The position numbers were made by a program, and so were the translations under genes. The notes under the pieces were generated by a model. That model ran no database searches and had not been told where the DNA came from. It saw only the letters and a list, made by a program, of their open reading frames with translations. Of a stretch of 64,000 nt of DNA, positions 35,901-45,599 are shown one piece after another (the stretch's first letter is position 1; each line of letters begins with the position of its first letter). Origin of the DNA: Meconema thalassinum (Eukaryota > Arthropoda > Insecta > Orthoptera > Tettigoniidae); contig OX336389.2 in the NCBI GenBank assembly GCA_946902985.2, positions 340,478,444 to 340,542,443 on the forward strand, given 5' to 3'.

Positions 35901-36031
35901 TCATAATTGTTATTATTATTGTTGCTAGACAAATCCGAAATACCATTGTTGCACTCCGTTAAATTTGACTTCAAAAGATGTGAATGCCAAACCTCACGTT
36001 TGGCTTCTTCTACCAGTTTCCCTGCTTCCAC
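32975..36031 (-). CDS. CR1-like ORF2: endonuclease and reverse transcriptase
   Basis: 1,018 codons without a stop. The endonuclease occupies about residues 60-300: 'YHQNVQSLYNKIDYI', 'CISEHWLKEE', 'IICGDVNVDFLKLD' and 'CPGFSDHHGQILSF'. The reverse transcriptase follows at about residues 500-800: 'CAGIDGIPDAILKK', 'LDNYRPITLPTGIAKIVEKI', 'GLFLDLSKAFDVVDHK', 'GVPQGSVLGPLLFLLYINDI' and the catalytic 'ILFADDTTLVIKGE'. The C-terminus has 'TKFLGLWIQQDLKWNKHIQY'. The first codon of the open frame is GTG and there is no ATG before the endonuclease; with the 22-base overlap with ORF1 this suggests reinitiation or another translational coupling. All catalytic residues I can identify are present, so this is the most intact gene in the window. 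Confidence 0.93.
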   Translation of the reverse strand: MEAGKLVEEAKREVWHSHLLKSNLTECNNGISDLSSNNNNNNYDNNNVNKSPTQACKSNKFKIYHQNVQSLYNKIDYINLMLNNELKDISALCISEHWLKEEQLELIQFPGFIQASKYSRSNISHGGTCIFLRNNLDHEQITAYDYLIMEQDFEFSAVKIQQFKLIIVCVYRSPSGKFPLFIDKLELLLNNMSKVNFDIIICGDVNVDFLKLDRNCELLNQLLISYGLKPTVNTPTRITKFSKTTPDQIFINTDKYHHSIEVYCPGFSDHHGQILSFEVSEVINNNDNGVKSKCRSFTEANVTYFNDLLNKETWSEIYELENVNDKFNAFNSTLKHYFEIAFPFKRRTVQNNKTSNWITTGIINACQRKKFLHKLYKQYHTTPEFNLYYKKYTSILNKVIRLAKKMHNDNFISQSSNKNRAMWSVIKKETGKYAKIQRNITLTRNNKVINNPEEIANTFNDYFLEIPQKLLNKSQVNTLNSNNKINICSDSLFINHVTSEEVRIVIKELKNKFCAGIDGIPDAILKKCAENIINPLTHLINSSILSGTYPDILKLSKVIPVHKNGSKDELDNYRPITLPTGIAKIVEKIMYKRLISFIEKNKILSNSQHGFRTEKSTQTAIYECSNSILKLIDNKEHVTGLFLDLSKAFDVVDHKILLTKLNQYGVRGLANKWIESYLTRRKQIVSLRHKDDGTKLLNETLSNEGIIEFGVPQGSVLGPLLFLLYINDITQNVHSHKEILFADDTTLVIKGETKQVIQQSADSVTGELTKWSQDNRLIINYKKTVCLNFHTIQNRNPAMPNITLNGHQIENKSETKFLGLWIQQDLKWNKHIQYLNTKLNSMCFALRILKTCTSMHTLRNTYFAYFHSYLRYGIIFWGMSPDVLSTFRIQKRAIRIMANVNSRESCRPLFKDLNILPLPCIYIFESIMFFKKNLMNKDVFLKTNNDVHRHNTRQNQNIHISHTHTSIYQKGTFHTGVKLYNKLPQYIKLAPKIKTFDRMLKAYLQCHCFYSVVEYFSV

Positions 36032-36915
36032 TCTAATGATATTACTGTCGAATTATTCTTACCATTTGAATTTACAATTTTGCAGATTTCATCACTAAGA
36101 TACTCTTTTCCTAATCTATTTAAGTGTAGGCCATGCCGAGTGTGGAACTTCCTGTCTAATTTACTTACATCTACAATTTGGACATTTGGAAAACTCTTAC
36201 AAATTTTATGAATTTTTCCATTTGTAGCCTCTATTTCTATATTTACACATGACTTGGGAATTAAATCGTGTCTCTGCGGAATGTTTACAATAATGACATT
36301 TGTTTTTTGCATGGATGGCAATGTACCCTTTAAATCTTTGATTACCTTTTTACTCTCATTTCTATAGACGTCGTTTGCTCCAGCGATGATCACTGCGTAG
36401 TCCTTTGCAGTAAGGGACGCACACTCTCCTATCATCCCGTTCGTGACTTCTGCAATCTGAGCTCCTGGCTTCACTGTCGAAGTGACCTCCATTTCTCGGC
36501 TTCTCTCCAAAACGCTTGCTGCTACATCTCGCCCGTGGCTATCCGCAAATATCCGCATCTTCCTGGATTTTCTCTTTATCACTTTCTTCTTTTCTTCTTG
36601 AGGAAAGTCATCATTTTCTTCGACAAGCACTCCAAATGAATTTGAGACGGGAATTTCAGTTACATGTACTCCATTTATAGGCCTAGGCTTATTCAATCTT
36701 ACCTTACCAGCAATCACTGTCGACCAAGTTTCCTTGCTTTCCCCTCTGTTTCCTTTTAATTTATTCAACTCTTCCATTAACTTAGCAATATCTTCCTTTA
36801 GCAGCTTTATAATTTCGTCTTTTGAGGACAGTTCGTTTCTCAGGTTATGACATTCGCATGACGGTAGCGGTAGGCCTACATTACGACAATCGGTTTCACT
36901 TTTCTCCTCATTCAA
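36010..36915 (-). CDS. CR1-like ORF1: coiled coil plus SGNH-esterase-like domain (5'-truncated)
   Basis: Open for 301 codons. A coiled-coil segment ('LLKEDIAKLMEELNKLKG') is followed at about residues 120-290 by an SGNH-hydrolase-like domain: block I 'MRIFADSHGRD', the Gly-Ala-Asn-Asp block 'IIAGANDVYRN' and the final 'HTRHGLHLNRLGKEYLS' with the catalytic-type His. Esterase-like ORF1 proteins are known in the CR1 group and are thought to act with RNA binding and assembly. The frame begins at TTG directly against the satellite, where an upstream stop closes it, so the natural start is missing and translation from this copy is doubtful. Confidence 0.88.
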   Translation of the reverse strand: MNEEKSETDCRNVGLPLPSCECHNLRNELSSKDEIIKLLKEDIAKLMEELNKLKGNRGESKETWSTVIAGKVRLNKPRPINGVHVTEIPVSNSFGVLVEENDDFPQEEKKKVIKRKSRKMRIFADSHGRDVAASVLERSREMEVTSTVKPGAQIAEVTNGMIGECASLTAKDYAVIIAGANDVYRNESKKVIKDLKGTLPSMQKTNVIIVNIPQRHDLIPKSCVNIEIEATNGKIHKICKSFPNVQIVDVSKLDRKFHTRHGLHLNRLGKEYLSDEICKIVNSNGKNNSTVISLEWKQGNW

Positions 36916-36919
36916 TTTT

Positions 36920-39900
36920 ACCTACAGTGTGTATAGTACAGTGTTACAGTGGAGCAGCACCAGGAGCTGTAGTGGTATCTTATATAGTATAGGCACTAGC
37001 AAGTGTGCCTGTATATCCTACAGTGTGTATAGTACAGTGTTACAGTGGAGCAGCACCAGGAGCTGTAGTGGTATCTTATATAGTATAGGCACTAGCAAGT
37101 GTGCCTGTATATCCTACAGTGTATATAGTACAGTGTTACAGTGGAGCAGCACCAGGAGCTGTAGTGGTATCTTATATAGTATAGGCACTAGCAAGTGTGC
37201 CTGTATATCCTACAGTGTGTATAGTACAGTGTTACAGTGGAGCAGCACCCGGAGCTGTAGTGGTATCTTATATAGTATAGGCACTAGCAAGTGTGCCTGT
37301 ATATCCTACAGTGTGTATAGTACAGTGTTACAGTGGAGCAGCACCAGGAGCTGTAGTGGTATCTTATATAGTATAGGCACTAGCAAGTGTGCCTGTATAA
37401 CCTACAGTGTGTATAGTACAGTGTTACAGTGGAGCAGCACCAGGAGCTGTAGTGGTATCTTATATAGTATAGGCACTAGCAAGTGTGCCTGATAACCTAC
37501 AGTGTGTATAGTACAGTGTTACAGTGGAGCAGCACCAGGAGCTGTAGTGGTATCTTATATAGTATAGGCACTAGCAAGTGTGCCTGTATATCCTACAGTG
37601 TGTATAGTACAGTGTTACAGTGGAGCAGCACCAGGAGCTGTAGTGGTATCTTATATAGTATAGGCACTAGCAAGTTTGCCTGTATAACCTACAGTGTGTA
37701 TAGTACAGTGTTACAGTGGAGCAGCACCAGGAGCTGTAGTGGTATCAAATATAGTATAGGCACTAGCAAGTGTGCCTGTATAAACTACAGTGTGTATAGT
37801 ACAGTGTTAAAGTGGAGCAGCACCAGGAGTTGTAGTGGTATCTTATATAGTATAGGCACTAGCAAGTGTGCCTGTATAACCTACAGTGGGTATAGTACAG
37901 TGTTACAGTGGAGCTGCACCAGGAGCTGTAGTGGTATCTTATATAGTATAGGCACTAGCAAGTGTGCCTGTATATCCTACAGTGTGTATAGTACAGTGTT
38001 ACAGGGGAGCAGCACCAGGAGCTGTAGTGGTATCTTATATAGTATAGGCACTAGCAAGAGTGCCTGTATAACCTACAGTGTGTATAGTACAGTGTTACAG
38101 TGGAGCAACACCAGGAGCTGTAGTGGTATCTTATATAGTATAGGCACTAGCAAGTGTGCCTGTATATCCTACAGTGTGTATAGTACAGTGTTACAGTGGA
38201 GCAGCACCAGGAGCTGTAGTGGTATCTTATATAGTATAGGCACTAGCAAGTGTGCCTGTATATCCTACAGTGTGTATAGTACAGTGTTACAGGGGAGCAG
38301 CACCAGGAGCTGTAGTGGTATCTTATATAGTATAGGCACTAGCAAGTGTGCCTGTATATCCTACAGTGTGTATAGTACAGTGTTACAGTGGAGCAGCACC
38401 AGGAGCTGTAGTGGTATCTTATATAGTATAGGCACTAGCAAGTTTGCCTGTATAACCTACAGTGTGTATAGTACAGTGTTACAGTGGAGCAGCACCAGGA
38501 GCTGTAGTGGTATCTTATATAGTATATGCACTAGCAAGTGTGCCTGTATAACCTACACTGTGTATAGTACAGTGTTACAGTGGAGAAGCACCAGGAGCTG
38601 TAGTGGTATCTTATATAGTATAGGCACTAGCAAGTTTGCCTGTATAACCTACAGTGTGTATAGTACAGCGTTACAGTGGAGCAGCACCAGGAGCTGTAGT
38701 GGTATCAAATATAGTATAGGCACTAGCAAGTGTGCCTGTATAACCTACAGTGGGTATAGTACAGTGTTACAGTGGAGCAGCACCAGGAGCTGTAGTGGTA
38801 TCTTATATAGTATAGGCACTAGCAAGAGTGCCTGTATAACCTACAGTGTGTATAGTACAGTGTTACAGTGGAGCAACACCAGGAGCTGTAGTGGTATCTT
38901 ATATAGTATAGGCACTAGCAAGTGTGCCTGTATATCCTACAGTGTGTATAGTACAGTGTTACAGTGGAGCAACACCAGGAGCTGTAGTGGTATCTTATAT
39001 AGTATAGGCACTAGCAAGTGTGCCTGTATATCCTACAGTGTGTATAGTACAGTGTTACAGTGGAGCAGCACCAGGAGCTGTAGTGGTATCTTATATAGTA
39101 TAGGCACTAGCAAGTGTGCCTGTATATCCTACAGTGTGTATAGTACAGTGTTACAGGGGAGCAGCACCAGGAGCTGTAGTGGTATCTTATATAGTATAGG
39201 CACTAGCAAGTGTGCCTGTATATCCTACAGTGTGTATAGTACAGTGTTACAGTGGAGCAGCACCAGGAGCTGTAGTGGTATCTTATATAGTATAGGCACT
39301 AGGAAGTGTGCCTGTATAACCTACACTGTGTATAGTACAGTGTTACAGTGGAGAAGCACCAGGAGCTGTAGTGGTATCTTATATAGTATAGGCACTAGCA
39401 AGTGTGCCTGTATAACCTACACTGTGTATAGTACAGTGTTACAGTGGAGCAGCACCAGGAGCTGTAGTGGTATCTTATATAGTATAGGCACTAGCAAGTG
39501 TGCCTGTATAACCTACAGTGTGTATAGTACAGTGTTACAGTGGAGCAGCACCAGGAGCTGTAGTGGTATCTTATATAGTATAGGCACTAGCAAGTGTGCC
39601 TGTATAACCTACAGTGTGTATAGTACAGTGTTACAGTGGAGCAGCACCAGGAGCTGTAGTGGTATCTTATATAGTATAGGCACTAGCAAGTGTGCCTGTA
39701 TAACCTACAGTGTGTATAGTACAGTGTTACATTGGAGCAGCACCAGGAGCTGTAGTGGTATCTTATATAGTATAGGCACTAGCAAGTGTGCCTGTATAAC
39801 CTACAGTGTGTATAGTACAGTGTTACAGTGGAGCAGCACCAGGAGCTGTAGTGGTATCTTATATAGTATAGGCACTAGCAAGTGTGCCTGTATATCCTAC

Positions 39901-39979
39901 AGTGTGTATAGTACAGTGTTACAGTGGAGCAGCACCAGGAGCTGTAGTGGTATCTTATATAGTATAGGCACTAGCAAGT
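36920..39979 (+). repeat. 96-bp satellite array, right segment
   Basis: About 32 monomers continuing the phase of the left segment. Variant series match those of the left segment at an offset of 13 monomers. The array ends in mid-monomer at 39979, where it joins element 2. Confidence 0.97.
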
Positions 39980-41488
39980 TTTTTTAAAATTTGGAACCTC
40001 GATTTTGGGGTAAACACGTGTTATTTGCGAATTTTGCCGATATCTTACGAACCAATAAGCCTAGAGACGTGTACGAGGTGTCCTAGGACTCGGGATCACG
40101 CCCCCTTTCGAATGTGGTAGATATTTTTCCAAAATATAATTCACAAAGGGCCTTACGCCATACATGTTGATTTTTTTTTCTTTACCTGTTTATAATGTTC
40201 ATAAAGCGTGGTGGTTGAGAGAGACGATACTGCTGGCAGTGTGTGTCGCTAACCACAATGACCATGCTTAATAGAACAATCTCTATTTCGGCGGGTCGGT
40301 GTATGACAGAGCGAGGGTTCTTTTTTCTGATATTTTACCTTTAACGTGTAAACGGTGATGAGAACTTGGTTATATGTTGGTCGAAGCGAGTAGAGAAAAC
40401 AAACTTGCCGAGGAGCAGACGAGCAGGAGGTGAATGTCATTTGAGCTTATTGGAATGCGCTGATCTGACTTGACAACAGGTGCAATGGAAAATGACAGAG
40501 ACGCAGAGGACCCTTGAAGGTGAAATAATCTGACAACCGTGGTGGCAGGGCAGTGCGAAAGGCATGTGAACACGTGTGAGATGACATTTACGCTAAACCA
40601 GTTACATCCTGTTTTGCTTCGTACGTGACAAAATGCAAGTTCATGTCTGGCACAGCAAATGGTTGTAGAATATAAAAACCTATAAAATTCGGTCGACCAA
40701 GCAATGTGCGTGAATGCAAAGTACCAAAACTGTAAGGTCATTCCCCAAAGATTTTATAAACTATTCATTGGACAAGGTGAAAGTGTATGATTAATGTGTA
40801 CATGTATTGAGGATGGCCGCTTGCTAATAATTAATATTACAGTAAAATGTTTAAGACACACATGTTTTCATTGCTAGCACACACAGTCTTGCTTGCTCAC
40901 ACTCAATACACGACCTGGCCAGGCCTTGTCAGAGCGACTGCTGATAACACAAGAATGTCTATGTGGGCAGGAAGTAACAGGTCAGGTTAATTGGCTGGTA
41001 GAGGCTAGCAGGTCTGTCGTTTAAACAGACCTGGTAGAGGCTAGGAGGTCTGGCGTTTAAACAGAGAGACCGCCATTTTGGTTCCTAGACAGCCGTACTA
41101 CCGATGTATAAGAGGCAGCCATTTTGGTTCCTTATTAAAAACATGAAACTACTATATGGTACACGAATCTTATTCAGATTGAGGATTGTGAAGAGGCGTG
41201 GGAACACGTGTGAGAGAGACAACATTTGAAGTTCAAAACGCTGAGAAAATGCAACTCTCTCTGTTGCTAGGCTAACTGATAACGATTGCGTTAGTAATGC
41301 ACTTGCCATTTTAGCAAACGGACGTATACAGTAGAGCTCTCAACTGAACCTTGGAAGAAAAAATCCTTTTATTTTTTGGTAAGTACCTATGAATGATTAT
41401 TTTAATAATGTAATGCTAATGAACCTTAAATTTGTAGTTATTGATCGGGTAATTAATGATTTTTATTTATTTATTTATTTGTTTGCAG

Positions 41489-42372
41489 ATAACCGGTATA
41501 TCTTACATGTCTGAGATACAAGAAACCATTGCGCTTTTGGGCCCACTAAAAGGAAACTGTAACAAGCCAGTGCAAGTGAAGGTGAGATTATTTTTTTAAA
41601 CTAACTTGTTTCATTTTTTGTTTGATATTATTTTATTTTATGAAATGCATGTATTAACCAGAATTTAGTTACTTATAGCGGTTTATTTTATTTGTTTTTA
41701 GAAACTTGGAAAGAAAAGCCTTACCGCCGTAACAGTTGCTGAAAACCCAAGACGCAGTAGAGTACAACCATTGTTTCCAGGCAGTGAACTATTGAAAACT
41801 CAGGTAAGTCTAACTTAAAAATGCTATTCCATTTTACCACTACTGAAAACTCGTAGACAAAAAATTCATTACCTGTACATGACTAGGACAATGATTGCTT
41901 TCTTGAATAATGGCCATGTATTGACAAACGGTACAAGACTATATTGGTTGTTGACTGGGAAAAGTACAAGGCTATGTTGGATTTTCTAAAAAAAAAAAAA
42001 AAATACTTTATGGGTGGTTCCCTATGGACTGAACAAATATCCACAGGTTTGAACAAGATAATCTGAACAAAATGACATGACATTTATTTTTGTTTATATG
42101 TTGGTTAAAGGGAAATGTAAATGACTGCAGCTTTATAAAAAAAATAGATGGGTTACTGTTAGTGTAGACATACAGTTTATTTTTTGAAATTCTTTTTTGG
42201 ATGGTGTTTTATTTAATGCCAATTAACGTTAAGGTTCAATTACTAGTATTGATTGATTGATTGAGTGATGGGTTATTTTGTTTGTTTTTAGATGTGGTCA
42301 TGCGCCATTAACGTAGTGAACAGACAGCGAACAAGCAAACATTGTGCTTTAAAGTACTCTGTGCAACGTTAA
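41489..42372 (+). CDS. Spliced small ORF of element 2, left arm
   Basis: The pattern of exon-intron signals is clear. A donor GTAAGT at 41379 and acceptor TTTGTTTGCAG at 41488 precede the ATG at 41507. The first coding exon is 41507-41581 (25 codons) with donor GTGAGA. An acceptor at 41701 opens the second exon, 41702-41803 (34 codons, containing 'NPRRSRVQPLFPGSELL'), with donor GTAAGT. An acceptor at 42291 opens 26 more codons, ending at a TAA at about 42372. All exons join in phase 0 to about 85 codons. No family is recognised. The right arm has a stop in its first exon and a TGA in the third. Splice sites are predicted by eye only. Confidence 0.5.
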
Positions 42373-42373
42373 T

Positions 42374-42562
42374 AACTTGTATCACGAACAGATACAAAAG
42401 TGTGACCAACAATTATGTAAAATTTGTTATCAAGATGAAATAGGTGTTGTATTTTTGCCTTGTGGACACATGATAGCATGTGTCAAGTGTGCATTGGAAC
42501 TTAACACTTGTGCTATATACAGAAAAGTCGTATCTGCTACAGTTAGGGCATTTCTTGCATAA
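42374..42562 (+). CDS. IAP-type RING finger ORF, left arm
   Basis: The open frame has no ATG (track begins at a TTG at 42377), so an upstream exon is probably needed. Residues 'CKICYQDEIGVVFLPCGHM' and 'ACVKCALELNTCAIYRK' match the C-terminal RING of inhibitor-of-apoptosis proteins, which act as E3 ubiquitin ligases, including the closing 'ATVRAFLA'. Seven of the eight zinc ligands are visible; the last Cys (usually CPLC) is Tyr. The same substitution is in the right arm, so it predates the arms or is tolerated. No BIR domain is seen. Confidence 0.8.
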   Translation, partial: NLYHEQIQKCDQQLCKICYQDEIGVVFLPCGHMIACVKCALELNTCAIYRKVVSATVRAFLA

Positions 42563-42673
42563 CTAGTATAATTTATTAACCATGCATAGTGCAAAATCCC
42601 TAATTGCTCAATATTATTAAAGCTGTTTTAGAGTGTAATAGATATGCTTTTGTTTTGTTTATAGACTACTACA

Positions 42674-42955
42674 ATGAATGTTTTGAATGCGGTGGGACAA
42701 TCATGTGGCTTAGAGACAAAGAAGCTCAACGAATTGCCAACGCATATTCCATTCCGCATTATCAAGATTCGGAAATTGAAAACAGCATATGGTGATCGTG
42801 TACTTTGTGTATGTGAAAACTTTGAGACATTTCTGCCTATACGGTTTAATGATATGTCGGAGAGTGTTTTTGATGAAGTCAATAATGCTGTGCAACATGT
42901 ACACTTAATTTATGAAGGATTTACAAACAATAGGTGCATGGTTCGTTTTAATTAA
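42674..42955 (+). CDS. Conserved 93-codon ORF of element 2, left arm
   Basis: It starts at an ATG nine bases after an acceptor-like TTTGTTTATAG at 42654-42664 and runs 93 codons. Visible motifs are 'SCGLETKKLNELPTHIPFRI', 'RKLKTAYGDRVLCV' and 'FLPIRFNDMSE'. The pattern of a lysine-rich strand, a YG turn, alternating hydrophobics and F-x-P-x-R-F suggests a small beta-rich, perhaps OB-like nucleic-acid-binding fold, but this is a guess. The right-arm copy differs by one residue (T to K), in contrast to the decay of neighbouring genes. Confidence 0.6.
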   Translation: MNVLNAVGQSCGLETKKLNELPTHIPFRIIKIRKLKTAYGDRVLCVCENFETFLPIRFNDMSESVFDEVNNAVQHVHLIYEGFTNNRCMVRFN

Positions 42956-43268
42956 ATAAATAAACAAATGTCAAATAATAATAATGGAAGTTATAAGTCA
43001 TGACAATGGACTGAAAGAAAAATATGTGTGTAGAATAATAATGTTTTAGTGTTTGGTATTGTCTTAAAAATATTATCATGAAACCAAAAAAAAATGTATA
43101 TAAAGTTTGTAAATAAATGAAAATAATGGTACAATGTTGTTTTATTTTCTACAGAAGTCAGAATATTTAACATTGCAGAGTATACATGATTATGACAATA
43201 AAATGCACACTTAATACAAGTCTTTGCCTTTACGATAGTGTGTTATAGTTTTAAAAACAAAGCTTGTT

Positions 43269-43807
43269 TTAGATCTCTTTTCTTCCACGGTGAACATTAG
43301 GCATGAAAACGTTATTGTTTTGTTTCGGATCATTATCACTATCATAATCATAAGCAGCATGATCTATATCACTATTATTATAATCACCATAATTATCCTC
43401 AACATTATCCTCAACATCACTAAAACCAGTTAAATATTCCTGTTCCTCTTCCTGTTCCTCTTCCTCTACAGTGTCCTCATGTAGAGTTTGTGTGGCTTTT
43501 GATAATGTTAAGGCTTTTTTGAACGTTGAACTATTGTGAGCAGTAATATTGTTTTCTTGCACTCGCTTTTTAGCATCTTATGATTTTCTATTGACAGCAA
43601 CAATGTTTCATGCAGTACACTACATTGATGATCACTGACACTTAAAACCTCACTATTTTTACTTTTTAGCTCACTTCGACATTGTTTTGAACGTTGTTTT
43701 GAACAACGCCAAATAACAGTTCCATTTTTATTGCTTCGTTTCACAATATATGAATATCCTTTATAGAATGCATGAGGCTTACCATACCTAGTCACTGATA
43801 CTTCCAT
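43269..43807 (-). pseudogene. FLYWCH-type protein, element 2 left arm (broken)
   Basis: From the ATG at 43807 the FLYWCH-like domain reads 'HAFYKGYSYIVKRSNKNG', 'TVIWRCSKQRSKQCRSEL' and 'SVSDHQC', about 60% like the element 1 protein. A one-base loss near 43585 shifts the frame; the second half (43562-43269) has 'LTLSKATQTLHE' and a Glu/Asp-rich tail. A TAA replaces the Tyr codon just before the normal end. Confidence 0.75.
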
Positions 43808-43889
43808 GTCAACTGTCAAGCATAGACTAAGCTCTAGTCAAGACAACTTGACAATAAAAACAATAGTTTAATGTGGGAGTATATATGGA

Positions 43890-45080
43890 TGCAAATGTGG
43901 GGAGCAAAAAAAAAGTGGGAGCAAATGTGTGAGCAAAAAGTGGAATCAAAAAGTGGGAGCAAATGTGGGAGCACAAATAATAAACTTAGTTATAACCTAA
44001 CCTAACCTAACCTAACTTCACCTAACCTAACCTAACTTAACTTAACCTAACCTAACTTAACCTAACTTGAAAGTGAGATCAAATGCGGTAGCAAAAAATT
44101 GGGAGCAAATGTGGGAGCAACAAGAGGGAGCAATTGTGGTAGCAGAATAGTGGGAGCAAAAAGTAGGAGCAAAAAATTGGCAGCAAAATGAGGGAGCAAA
44201 AAGTGGGAGCAAATGAGTGAGCAACAAGAGGGAGCAAATGTGGGAGCAAAAAAAGTGCGGAGCAAAATTTGGGGAGCAAAAAGTGGGAGCAAAAGTGGGA
44301 GCAAAAGTGTGAGCAACAAGAGGGAGCAAATGTGGGAGCAAAAAAAGTGTGAGCAAAAAGTGGGGAGCAACATGTGGGAGCAAATGAGGAAGCAAAAAAG
44401 TGGGAGCAAATTTGGGAGCAACAAGAGAGAGTAATTGTTGGAGCAAAAAAGTGGGAGCAAAAAGTAGGAACAAAAAATTGGGAGCAAAAAGTGGGAGCAA
44501 ATGAGTGAGCAACAAGAGGGAGCAAATGTGGGGGCAAAAAAAATGTGGGAGCAAATGTGTGAGCAACAAGAGGGAGCAAATGTGGGAGCATAAAATGTGG
44601 GAGCAAAGAGTGGGAGCAAATGTGTGAGCAAGAAGAGGGAGCAAAATAAGTGGGAGCAAAAAGTGGGGAGCAACATGTGGGAGCAAAAAGTGGGAGCAAA
44701 TGTGGGAGCAAATGTGGAAGCAACAAGAAAGAGCAATTGTGGAGCAAAACATTGGGAGCAAAAAGTGGGAGCAAAAAGTGAGAGCAAATGAGTGAGCAAC
44801 AAGAGGGAGAAAAAAAGTGGGAGCAAAAATTGGAGAGCAAAAAGTGGGAGCAAAAAAGTGGGAGCAAATGTGTGAGCAACAAGAGGGAGCAAATGTGGGA
44901 GCAAAAAGTGGGGGAGCAACATGTGTGAGCAAAAACGTGGGAGCAAATGTGGGAGCATCAAGAGGGAGCAAATGTGGGAGAAAAAAAAGGTGGGAGCAAA
45001 TATGAGAGCAAATATGTGCGAGCAAAAAGTGGGAACAAATGTGGGAGCAAAGGAGGGAGCAAAAAGTGGGAGCAACCTTG
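43890..45080 (-). repeat. GGGAGCAAATGT minisatellite, left arm
   Basis: Irregular 11- to 20-bp units of the type GGGAGCAAAAAGT and GTGAGCAACAAGA. Long hydrophobic ORFs on the opposite strand (up to 337 codons in three frames) are repeat artefacts. Mirrored at 45600-46660. Confidence 0.95.
43992..44068 (+). repeat. CCTAA (TTAGG) telomere-like pentamers, left arm
   Basis: About 14 mostly intact CCTAA units interrupted by CTTAA/CTTCA variants, mirrored at 46668-46746. Confidence 0.9.
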
Positions 45081-45146
45081 ACTGGTTGTTAAGACTTTTA
45101 TTTCAACCAATGCACATGAATTAAATTTTGGTAGAGTAATCTGAGA

Positions 45147-45153
<7 letters not shown>

Positions 45154-45182
<29 letters not shown>
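45154..45182 (+). repeat. (ATT)n microsatellite at the inner end of the left arm
   Basis: About nine ATT units, with a less regular mirror at 45494-45525. Confidence 0.9.
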
Positions 45183-45183
45183 A

Positions 45184-45493
45184 AGGTAAATATTTTTTGT
45201 TTAATAAAAAGTTATGTCCAGCCTCCCACCACCATTCATCTGTGACGTCAAAGCCAGTCTTAAAGCAAGTCACAACTTGAATAACATTAGCTTAGGTGAA
45301 GTTAGTTTAAATTAGGTGAGCTGGGGTTAAGTTAGGTTAGCTAGCTCTATATCACTCCTAGCCAATGATTAAACTTAAAGTACTCTAGAATTCCCTGAAT
45401 CTGTTTCATGTAGTTATTATTATTATTGACAGTACTTTGAAAATTCAAACTTGGAAAACATAATTAAAATTTATTGTTTATATTTTATTATTT
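45184..45493. other. Central loop of element 2
   Basis: Roughly 310 bp with no inverted partner and no gene; contains a few TTAGG-like words around 45290-45340. Confidence 0.75.
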
Positions 45494-45599
45494 TTATTAT
45501 TATTAATAATAATATTAATAATATTTCTCAGATTACTCTACCAAAATTTAATTCATGTGCATCGGTTGAAATAAAAGTCTTAACAACCAGTCATGGTTG

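Larger units (their letters stand above)
32664..36919 (-). mobile_element. CR1-like LINE inserted in the satellite
   Basis: 4,256 bp on the minus strand with a (GATA)n tail at 32664-32682 and two overlapping ORFs. The satellite phase is preserved exactly across the insertion: the two array halves join without loss and without a target-site duplication. The 5' end falls inside ORF1, so the copy is slightly 5'-truncated. Confidence 0.95.
39980..45183 (+). repeat. Element 2 left arm
   Basis: Inverted relative to 45494-50806. It begins in a T-rich stretch shared with 50789-50806. Confidence 0.9.

Noticed and set aside
30363..39979. CRISPR array
   Set aside because: The repeats are contiguous 96-bp monomers without unique spacers, in clear eukaryotic repeat DNA.
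30466..39987. ORFs of 507, 230, 187 and 834 codons with a 32-residue repeat
   Set aside because: They are the stop-free frame of the 96-bp satellite, broken by shared one-base deletions and by a LINE, with no start context or homology. I treat them as repeat artefacts.
43992..44068. A chromosome end
   Set aside because: The TTAGG-like run is short, imperfect, mirrored inside an element and followed by more DNA on both sides.
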